Shown here one piece after another: positions 1 to 5,573 of a stretch of DNA of 9,040 nt; position 1 is the first letter of the stretch, and each line of letters starts with the position of its first letter. Origin of the DNA: Balneolaceae bacterium (lineage in GTDB: Bacteria; Bacteroidota; Rhodothermia; Balneolales; Balneolaceae); assembly GCA_007123785.1 (NCBI GenBank), contig SLGL01000331.1:1-9040 (forward strand), read 5' to 3'. Made by a program: the position numbers and the translations under genes. The notes below the pieces were generated by a model, which made no database searches, was not told the DNA's origin, and was given only the letters and a program-made list of their open reading frames with translations.

Positions 1-381
1 CATGGCGATAATTTCCGCTCTGAATGGGAAGACGATTTTATGGAATATCGAAATAATTTTTCATGGAGCGATTCCGATGAAGAGTTATTTATCTCGTTGA
101 TGAAGGAGAAAGGGATGGTTCTTGATGAAGATATTGATGAACCCACTATAGAAAATAATACCCTCCGTATCTCACGTGAACAGTTCGATGATTTGAAGTG
201 GATGAATTACGGACGAATGAAAGCTGAACTTGCAAGACAAGTGTGGGGATCTGAATACTTCTATCCCGTTATTAATGATCACCTGAATGAAACCCTCACT
301 CAGGCGATGAACCTTTGGGATGTAGCAGAAGAGCTTGAAATGCTGGTTCAAAAACAGGCTGAGGCAGCTTCCAATAATTAA
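1..381 (+). CDS. C-terminal part of a probable S41-family (C-terminal processing) peptidase, 5'-partial
   Basis: The reading frame is open from base 1 to the TAA at 379-381, so the gene very likely begins outside the window. The ATG at 40 is the first in-frame ATG but lies inside continuous coding sequence (HGDNFRSEWEDDF precedes it). The visible part is acidic and helical, without catalytic motifs. The pattern of an aromatic/acidic segment, then a KAELARQVWGSEYFYPV-like stretch, then a run ending in ALNLW-like residues (here AMNLWDVAEEL) resembles the helical tail that follows the protease domain in S41/CtpA-like enzymes of Bacteroidota and relatives. The family call comes from remembered tail patterns, not from the catalytic domain, which is not in view. 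If correct, the product would be a periplasmic or envelope serine protease. A strong terminator lies 60 bases downstream, so this is the last gene of its transcript. An unrelated helical protein remains possible. Confidence 0.5.
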   Translation, partial: HGDNFRSEWEDDFMEYRNNFSWSDSDEELFISLMKEKGMVLDEDIDEPTIENNTLRISREQFDDLKWMNYGRMKAELARQVWGSEYFYPVINDHLNETLTQAMNLWDVAEELEMLVQKQAEAASNN

Positions 382-441
382 ATTCAATATTTGGTGGGTT
401 AATTGTCATGCCATCCAAAATTTAATGATTAAACACAATTC

Positions 442-472
442 ACCCTGCACTTCTTAAGTGCAGGGTTTTTTT
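442..472 (+). terminator. Intrinsic terminator after the partial peptidase gene
   Basis: A perfect hairpin has arms ACCCTGCACTT (442-452) and AAGTGCAGGGT (456-466) with a 3-base loop, and its 3' arm runs into seven consecutive T (466-472). This is a textbook rho-independent terminator for the plus-strand gene ending at 381. Confidence 0.93.
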
Positions 473-512
473 ATGTCTGCGACTGAAGGAGAAATGTCAG
501 TCCCAACAGCTC

Positions 513-541
513 ATGATTCAATGATCCCAAACTTGAATCAT
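513..541. repeat. Inverted repeat, 9-base arms with 11-base spacer
   Basis: ATGATTCAA at 513-521 is the exact reverse complement of TTGAATCAT at 533-541. There is no T-tract, so it does not look like an intrinsic terminator. It lies between two gene 3' ends, which is an unusual place for an operator. A hairpin in RNA, a protein-binding dyad or an element remnant are all possible. Confidence 0.6.
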
Positions 542-583
542 AATATACTATACATCAATCACTTACACTTTTTTTAGTATATT
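542..583. repeat. Second inverted repeat, 9-base arms with 24-base spacer, abutting the first
   Basis: AATATACTA at 542-550 is the exact reverse complement of TAGTATATT at 575-583. It starts at the base after the preceding inverted repeat ends. The arms are AT-rich, so chance is less unlikely than for a GC-mixed dyad, but the immediate adjacency of two 9-base dyads is noteworthy. A run of seven or more T lies in the loop just before the right arm. Confidence 0.5.
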
Positions 584-589
584 TACTGT

Positions 590-652
590 GAAAAATCCGG
601 GTTAGTTCAAGCACTGAAAAATGGTATTGCAGTTGCTGAGGCTATTAGATAA
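590..652 (+). pseudogene. Possible C-terminal remnant of an oxidoreductase-like gene
   Basis: Read from 590, the frame gives EKSGLVQALKNGIAVAEAIR and then TAA at 650-652. The pattern G-L-V-Q-A-L-x-N-G-x-x-V/A-A-E-A-I is typical of the last helix of FAD/NAD(P)-dependent oxidoreductases, where the flavin-binding end is followed by a G-x-x-A-A-x-x-I helix. An in-frame stop lies just upstream (575-577), and no start codon or RBS is present. If real, it is only the tail of a deleted gene. The resemblance rests on about 20 residues and may be coincidence. Confidence 0.2.
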
Positions 653-670
653 TTGACTGTTTTCTTACTT

Positions 671-711
671 TCCGGGGCTACCCAGAGGAATCTACATACG
701 GAATCCCCGGA
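671..711. repeat. Loose inverted repeat, 7-base GC-rich arms
   Basis: TCCGGGG at 671-677 is the reverse complement of CCCCGGA at 705-711, with a 27-base spacer. There is no T-tract on either side in the right orientation. The GC-rich arms stand out in an AT-rich gap, but the long spacer makes function uncertain. Confidence 0.35.
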
Positions 712-790
712 TTATAAGATTGCACACATCAAAGCAGCATCCTGGTTTTGATTCTAACTAATAAACGATAAGCAAAACTCCACGCCTCGG

Positions 791-3586
791 CTATCCTGTA
801 CTTTGCATTGCAGCAGAGACACCGTTAATGCTCAGGTACAAGGAATGTTTTAGCTCTTTCAGTTCTTCATCACTGGATGTTTCATCCCACCGGTTCAGAA
901 GTTCTACCTGCATGAGATTGAGCGGATAAGTAAACACATTGCGGAATTTTATGGAATTTTGAATCACTTTACGCATATCCAGTATCGCTTCTTGTTCGGT
1001 GATTTTAAGTATCACATCACTGGTTTTTTCGAAATCCTCGATAATTTGATCATGCAGGCGATTATCACCTCTCTCGTTATACATTTGGGTGGTCAAAATG
1101 TGTGTACGCGCAAGTTCACGCTGTGCATTATCCACTATGGTTCCGAAAAAGCTCCACTCCTTATACCATTTTCTTAGTACTTCAAGAGTTTCTGGCTCCT
1201 CATTAAGCAGTGGATCAAGAACAGCACCCAGTCCATACCAGCCGGGAACGTTATAGCGAACTTGTGTCCACCCAAATACCCAGGGAATAGCTCGTAAATT
1301 TGAAAATTGAAGGCCTTTATGTCCGCCTCTTGATACCGGCCTTGATGCAATTGGCAAATTCCCGATATGTTCTACCGGTGTGATTTCCTTGAACCACTCC
1401 CAGAAATCTGAATCATCAATTAGTTTGCGGTAGGCTTTCATTGAACCTTCCGCAATTTTGTCCATAATGATCTCGGTTTCATCCCCTTCCTGAATCGCCT
1501 TTTGCCCCTCTCCTGCGGTAACCCGAACTACAGCATTTACAACCTGTTCAAGGTGACGACGGGTGATATCAGTTAGTGAATATCGGAAAGAGATAATCTC
1601 TCCCTGTTCGGTAAACCGGATTCTTCCGTTATTACTGATGGAAGGAAGAGCAAGGATCGCACGATTTGAACGCCCGCCTCCGCGACCCACGGTTCCTCCT
1701 CGTCCGTGGAAAAGCCTGAAATCAACTTTATAGTCCCGAAGAACGCGGCCCAGTTCAAGCTGCGCCTTCTGAAGTGCCCAGTTTGCCATCCAGTATCCGC
1801 CATCTTTGTTACTGTCGGAATATCCAAGCATGATTTCCTGGAAGTTATCACGCGCTGCAACCTGAAGCTTGTAAATGGGATTTGTAAGAATATCATCCAT
1901 CTGTTTTGCACTCATGTCCAGATCTTCGATAGTCTCAAAGAGGGGAACAATATCGATATTGCTTTCAACTTTATCCTTCTTGAGCCCCCAAAGGCCGGTT
2001 TCTTTCGACAGTAAAACTACTTCCAGCATATCGCTAACACCGTGAGTCATACTGATAATGTAACTGCCAAATGCGTTTTCATCCAGCTCTTTGATTGTAT
2101 TGATCAGACGAAATACGTCCAGAATTTCAACAGTATTTTTGTTCAGTTTGGCGTTTACCGGGGCAAGCGGCCGGGGATTACGCAGCTCCTGCATCAGGAT
2201 ATCTACCTTTTCCTCTTCGTTTAGAGAAGAATAATCTTCGTGTACATTCGCCACTGAAAGCAGCTCTGTAACTGCCTTTTCATGCAATCCGCTATGCTGA
2301 CGGATATCGAGTGCAGCCAGGTGAAACCCGAATGTATTTGCCCGGATTTTCAGATCATTGAACTCTCCATATTTTGCCACGTCTTCGAGTCCGCTTTCTT
2401 TCAGTGAATCGGCAATCAGTTCGAGGTCCGCAACAAAATCATTTGCGGTATAACCCTTTGCTGATGCCAGTACCTCGGCTTCACTCCCCTTTAACTCGGC
2501 TAACATCGCACGCAGACGATGCATGATATGAGTGAGCTTACGGCGGTAAGGTTCATTTTTGTAATGTCTTTTGTACTGTTTACTAAGCGGAGCTTCCTGC
2601 TCATCTTTTTTAAGTGACTTCACCAGATCATCGGAGGCTGGCACCAGATTTTGGGAAATGGAGAGATAGCGCCGAACTTTTTCAAGCTCCTGCAAATAGA
2701 GTTTAAGCACACTGCTACGATGCTCCAGCAACGTGTTCCAGGTGACATCTCTTGTTACAAAAGGATTTCCGTCACGGTCACTCCCGATCCACGAACGATA
2801 CCTGAGTATGATAGGTATATCCGGAGTTTTACTGTATTGTTGTGAAAAAGCCGAACGAATATCGTCATACAAACGCGGTACAGTTCGCCAAATAGAATTT
2901 GTAAAATAGAACAGTCCGTTCTCCACCTCGTCTTCAACGGTAAGCCGCTCCGAGCGCACTTCATCGGTTGAAATAAGCAAGGCAATTTCGTTCATGATCT
3001 GCCTCAGCTTGGCCTCGCGCTCGTTGGGAGTAAGGTTCAGGTTATCGATCTCATCAATCATTGCAGTAATATTCTCTTGTTTGTTGAGAATACTGCGTCG
3101 ACGTGCTTCTGTCGGGTGAGCCGTAATCGTTGGCTGGATATCAAGTTTTGTGAAAATGTCAAGGGCATCATCGTAGCTGAACTTTTTCGATTTGAAAAAC
3201 TTGAGTGCATCTGCGATGCTTTCCGGACGCGGATTATTGATGTCGATCTTTCTGGCACGCTCACGGTTAATCCGTATAATTTCATGCTGTTCGAGCGAGT
3301 TTACCAGGTGAAAAAAAATCGTAGTAAGCCGAAGAAGGTCCCGGATTTCATTCACATTCATCTGCTCAATTCGTTTCCGAAGTTGCTCATTGGCCTCACC
3401 ACCAGATTCATTAAATGCCTCTGCAGCCTTCTGAGGCAGCTCGGCAGAGAGCTTCTGCAGGGAAATATTCTCACTTTGAACCAGGTAATTTTCCAGAAGT
3501 GATGTGAGTGAAATAAGGTTTTTAGTTAGCGGCTCGCTGATATTAGCCGACTCTGCGTAGTGTTGAATTGTTTCTTTCCAGGTCAT
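791..3586 (-). CDS. ppc: Phosphoenolpyruvate carboxylase
   Basis: This enzyme (EC 4.1.1.31) adds bicarbonate to PEP, giving oxaloacetate and phosphate in the cytosol; it is the anaplerotic feed to the TCA cycle and to aspartate-family synthesis. All family signatures are present, numbered from the ATG at 3586: TAHPTE 155-160 with catalytic His157, GSDRDGNP 268-275, GYSDSNKDGGY 588-598, the mobile glycine loop FHGRGGTVGRGGG 626-638 with its two essential arginines, SRPVSRGG 748-755 and LRAIPWVFGWTQ. At 931 residues it is somewhat longer than the E. coli enzyme (883) and looks intact. The ATG at 3586 is preferred because GGAG (3590-3593) precedes it by 3 bases. A TTG nine bases further upstream (3595) is also in frame but overlaps that site. 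By eye, two residues of the aspartate-inhibition site differ from E. coli: Lys773 corresponds to Arg827, and Asn881 to Ser929 in the terminal QSTG. It appears monocistronic and divergent from the phosphoesterase gene. Confidence 0.97.
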   Translation of the reverse strand: MTWKETIQHYAESANISEPLTKNLISLTSLLENYLVQSENISLQKLSAELPQKAAEAFNESGGEANEQLRKRIEQMNVNEIRDLLRLTTIFFHLVNSLEQHEIIRINRERARKIDINNPRPESIADALKFFKSKKFSYDDALDIFTKLDIQPTITAHPTEARRRSILNKQENITAMIDEIDNLNLTPNEREAKLRQIMNEIALLISTDEVRSERLTVEDEVENGLFYFTNSIWRTVPRLYDDIRSAFSQQYSKTPDIPIILRYRSWIGSDRDGNPFVTRDVTWNTLLEHRSSVLKLYLQELEKVRRYLSISQNLVPASDDLVKSLKKDEQEAPLSKQYKRHYKNEPYRRKLTHIMHRLRAMLAELKGSEAEVLASAKGYTANDFVADLELIADSLKESGLEDVAKYGEFNDLKIRANTFGFHLAALDIRQHSGLHEKAVTELLSVANVHEDYSSLNEEEKVDILMQELRNPRPLAPVNAKLNKNTVEILDVFRLINTIKELDENAFGSYIISMTHGVSDMLEVVLLSKETGLWGLKKDKVESNIDIVPLFETIEDLDMSAKQMDDILTNPIYKLQVAARDNFQEIMLGYSDSNKDGGYWMANWALQKAQLELGRVLRDYKVDFRLFHGRGGTVGRGGGRSNRAILALPSISNNGRIRFTEQGEIISFRYSLTDITRRHLEQVVNAVVRVTAGEGQKAIQEGDETEIIMDKIAEGSMKAYRKLIDDSDFWEWFKEITPVEHIGNLPIASRPVSRGGHKGLQFSNLRAIPWVFGWTQVRYNVPGWYGLGAVLDPLLNEEPETLEVLRKWYKEWSFFGTIVDNAQRELARTHILTTQMYNERGDNRLHDQIIEDFEKTSDVILKITEQEAILDMRKVIQNSIKFRNVFTYPLNLMQVELLNRWDETSSDEELKELKHSLYLSINGVSAAMQSTG

Positions 3587-3610
3587 AAACTCCAATTACT
3601 TTATTCAAAA

Positions 3611-3624
3611 GGCTATAGATAGCC
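3611..3624. promoter_or_regulatory. Small dyad in the ppc leader
   Basis: GGCTAT (3611-3616) and ATAGCC (3619-3624) are reverse complements separated by two bases. It lies 25-38 bases upstream of the ppc ATG, between the TACAAT hexamer and the start codon. It is overlapped at its edge by the palindrome CAATATTG (3624-3631). Position suits an operator or a leader hairpin; no known motif was recognised. Confidence 0.3.
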
Positions 3625-3669
3625 AATATTGTACTTAAAATCACCATTCAAATCCATATTCATCACCAA

Positions 3670-3681
3670 AAAAGCGCTTTT
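3670..3681. promoter_or_regulatory. Perfect 12-base palindrome AAAAGCGCTTTT
   Basis: AAAAGCGCTTTT reads the same on both strands. It lies about 85 bases upstream of the ppc start and about 190 upstream of the divergent gene, a plausible upstream regulator site. No family assignment can be made from the sequence alone. Confidence 0.3.
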
Positions 3682-3812
3682 ATTTTGAATATGACCTATC
3701 TCATACTCATATTAAAGCCCCAATCATCTTTTTTATCTTCCTGATTACTTATTAGAGCTCAGATTACACGAAGAAAATTTATTTGCAGATCCATAATTTG
3801 TTTAGAAAATCC

Positions 3813-3829
3813 AGGTGGCTCAAGGTGGC
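3813..3829. repeat. Direct repeat AGGTGGC, ten bases apart
   Basis: AGGTGGC occurs at 3813-3819 and again at 3823-3829, so the copies are phased at 10 bases, one helical turn. They end 38 bases before the ATG at 3868. Same-face spacing is typical of tandem binding by one regulator, but a chance duplication cannot be excluded. Confidence 0.3.
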
Positions 3830-3867
3830 AATTTGAATGTACCTGATTTTTATTCATCCGAAAAGGG

Positions 3868-5103
3868 ATGTATTTTACCTTCCATTATAATTTCAATTTG
3901 ATATTATGCTGCCTGATGCCCTGGTCTTTGCGGATGGTACTTTATGCGAGTATCATCGTTTGTTTAATTTTACTCTATTTTGGCTTCCGGTATTTCAGGA
4001 GTGTAAACAAAGCAGGCCTAAAATCATCAAGGCTTTTCAAAATTCTCTTTCTTCTGGCCGCAACACTTTTCCTGGCCTATCCCGCAGCTGGCCTGATCGA
4101 GTATTTTATAAGTAGTTCATTCACGCGAACCGGATACCCAAACACTATCATCTATCTGTTCTGGTACGGAGTGGTTTATACAGGTGTGATGGTAAACTGG
4201 CTTCTTCTGCACGATATACTTAAGCCGGTTTGGTCATGGATTTCAAAACATCCTAAAAAAGAAATTGACCGAACATTTGCACAGATTTTTTTGATTCTGA
4301 CCTGTCTCACCGCAATTTATACCGCTGTCAAAATAGTTTGGGAAACCAATCGGATTGCAATCGAAGAAATTCATTATACACTCCCCAACCCGGATAATCC
4401 GTTTGAACCGCTTACCATCGTGCATATTGCCGACCTTCACGCTGATCCCTACACCCGAAATCCACACATGAACCGCTACGTGGAAATTGTAAACCGGTTT
4501 GAGCCGGACATCGTGGTTTTTGCAGGTGATCTGATCACATCCGGTACTGATCATATCGATGCCGGGGCTGCTGCACTTGGACAGATTGAATCGGTGTACG
4601 GTTTTTTTGCAGTACTGGGAGATCATGACTACTGGACAGAAACAGAGTGGGTTATCCAATCACTGCAAGAAAACGGTGTTCCGGTTCTGCAGAACGAAAA
4701 CGCATGGATTGATCACAAAGGTTCTCTCATTAAATTAACCGGAATTACCGAACTCTACAGTACTCAGGTTCAGGCAGATACACTGGCCTCGCTCCTGAAT
4801 GAAAACCGGGGTGCTGATCTGAAGCTTCTCGTCTCCCATCAGGCTTCCGACCGGCTTATTGAAGAATCACAGAATGCAGGAGTGCATCAACTTCTTGGAG
4901 GACATACTCACGGCGGACAGATAAGAATTCCGGTTTTCTTCTACCCGTTTACAGCAGCCCGTGCCGAAACCCGCTACATCAACGGCCACTGGATGATCGG
5001 TGACATGCTTCTAAATATAAACAACGGGCTTGGATTTACACTCGCCCCGGTCCGGTACAATGCCCCCGCCCAGGTTTCGGTCATCCGGGTAAATACAGAA
5101 TAA
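3868..5103 (+). CDS. Membrane-anchored metallophosphoesterase (YkuE-like)
   Basis: This is a calcineurin-like phosphoesterase with an N-terminal membrane domain. Four hydrophobic helices are visible at about residues 22-42, 55-77, 93-113 and 139-158. The catalytic domain then runs from about 181: DLH at 189-191, GD at 220-221, GDHDY at 251-255, SH at 323-324 and GHTHGGQ at 345-351, which together supply the two-metal site. The metal-bound centre would hydrolyse phosphoester or pyrophosphate bonds; relatives include YkuE and UDP-2,3-diacylglucosamine hydrolase-like enzymes, but the substrate cannot be told from sequence. The third motif is normally GNHD/E; here the metal-ligand Asn is Asp252. 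The start is uncertain: ATGs at 3868, 3916 and 3934 are all in frame and none has a well-spaced SD (AAGGG abuts the first). The later starts still keep the first helix. It is separated from the patatin gene by 470 bases. Confidence 0.88.
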   Translation: MYFTFHYNFNLILCCLMPWSLRMVLYASIIVCLILLYFGFRYFRSVNKAGLKSSRLFKILFLLAATLFLAYPAAGLIEYFISSSFTRTGYPNTIIYLFWYGVVYTGVMVNWLLLHDILKPVWSWISKHPKKEIDRTFAQIFLILTCLTAIYTAVKIVWETNRIAIEEIHYTLPNPDNPFEPLTIVHIADLHADPYTRNPHMNRYVEIVNRFEPDIVVFAGDLITSGTDHIDAGAAALGQIESVYGFFAVLGDHDYWTETEWVIQSLQENGVPVLQNENAWIDHKGSLIKLTGITELYSTQVQADTLASLLNENRGADLKLLVSHQASDRLIEESQNAGVHQLLGGHTHGGQIRIPVFFYPFTAARAETRYINGHWMIGDMLLNINNGLGFTLAPVRYNAPAQVSVIRVNTE

Positions 5104-5131
5104 AAAACCTTTCAAAGTGCAAACAGGGTGA

Positions 5132-5158
5132 GTTCCTGGCAATGTTTTGGGCCAGAAC
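5132..5158 (+). other. Hairpin downstream of the phosphoesterase gene, no T-tract
   Basis: GTT-C-CTGGC (5132-5140) can pair with GCCAG-AAC (5151-5158), leaving C5135 bulged and a 10-base loop. It begins 28 bases after the stop codon at 5103. Without a following T run it is not a standard intrinsic terminator; it may stabilise the mRNA end or be fortuitous. Confidence 0.3.
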
Positions 5159-5510
5159 CCAAAGTCCCGCTGAACATCAGTCCAATACGTTATTGAGACT
5201 AATAGAAACGCGCTTGCAGGCAGAGGATTGGGTTGGATGTTGAAAACTGTATGAAAACTGATCAACCATTCGAAAAATTAAAGGTTTCTTTCAGCTTTAG
5301 AAACGTTTTTGACACCTATCCCGGAATTCTCACCAAGAGATTTTTTTCTCAAAAAGTCCCTGTTACGCTATCCGCTATATTTAAATTCAATTTATTGCAG
5401 AACAACGATTTAAGGTGTTATGGAGGTTTGTTTTTCATCCCGAGGCTACCGGACGAACCAAAAGATCTAAGGCGGTGATCCCGCTGATTAAAGTATGCTG
5501 CCTTAACCAT

Positions 5511-5541
5511 TTGAAATTTCTCAGTTTTTTGTGTAAATAAT
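5511..5541 (+). promoter_or_regulatory. Candidate promoter of the patatin-like gene
   Basis: TTGAAA (5511-5516, five of six matches to the sigma-70 -35 box) is followed after 17 bases by TAAATA, overlapping AATAAT (5536-5541, five of six matches to TATAAT but at 19-base spacing). It ends about 32 bases before the ATG. If the host uses Bacteroidota-type promoters this consensus would not apply. Confidence 0.3.
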
Positions 5542-5562
5542 CCTCAACACTCAAAAAAAAAC

Positions 5563-5566
5563 AGGA
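5563..5566 (+). promoter_or_regulatory. Ribosome binding site of the patatin-like gene
   Basis: AGGA stands 7 bases upstream of the ATG at 5574, a good Shine-Dalgarno spacing. It supports this start, which also places the glycine-rich oxyanion loop at the expected very N-terminal position. Confidence 0.6.
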
Positions 5567-5573
5567 CAGAATC

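Larger units (their letters stand above)
382..790. other. Intergenic region between the partial peptidase gene and ppc
   Basis: This gap of about 410 bases separates two genes whose 3' ends face each other. Apart from the terminator at 442-472 it carries no convincing gene. It does hold two adjacent inverted repeats (513-541, 542-583), a 20-odd-codon stretch resembling the end of a flavoprotein (590-652), and a loose inverted repeat (671-711). No T-tracted hairpin facing the minus strand was found, so the terminator of ppc is not evident. The dyads plus a possible coding remnant are consistent with a site of past rearrangement, but that is inference. Confidence 0.6.
3587..3867. promoter_or_regulatory. 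Divergent intergenic region between ppc and the phosphoesterase gene
   Basis: Both flanking genes are transcribed outward, so this AT-rich stretch must hold both promoters unless transcription enters from elsewhere. On the minus strand, TACAAT (complement of 3628-3633) is a fair -10-like hexamer about 40 bases before the ppc start, but no good -35 stands at the right distance. No convincing promoter was found for the plus-strand gene. Three small symmetric elements inside are listed separately. Confidence 0.5.
5104..5573. other. Long intergenic region before the patatin gene
   Basis: About 470 bases without a convincing gene. The longest plus-strand frame (5233-5478, TTG start) has no family resemblance and no good RBS. 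A bulged hairpin (5132-5158) follows the phosphoesterase gene, and a candidate promoter lies close to the patatin start. A minus-strand segment at about 5470-5515 vaguely recalls a tRNA D-arm and anticodon region, but its stems do not pair. The rest shows nothing I can name. Confidence 0.55.

Noticed and set aside
745..778. GTTTTG/CAAAAC pairing as a terminator for ppc
   Set aside because: The stem is only 6 base pairs with a 22-base loop, and no T-tract follows on the minus strand.
3077..3502. A 141-codon plus-strand frame inside ppc
   Set aside because: It is antisense to highly conserved ppc coding sequence and has no features of its own.
5233..5478. An 81-codon plus-strand frame
   Set aside because: It starts with TTG, has no clear RBS, no recognisable motif and no family resemblance; it is probably chance.
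5420..5545. A possible tRNA or tRNA remnant on the minus strand
   Set aside because: AATGGTTAAGGCAGC and TTTAATCAGCGGG recall a tRNA D-arm and anticodon region, but the anticodon stem has mismatches and no acceptor stem or proper T-arm pairs.
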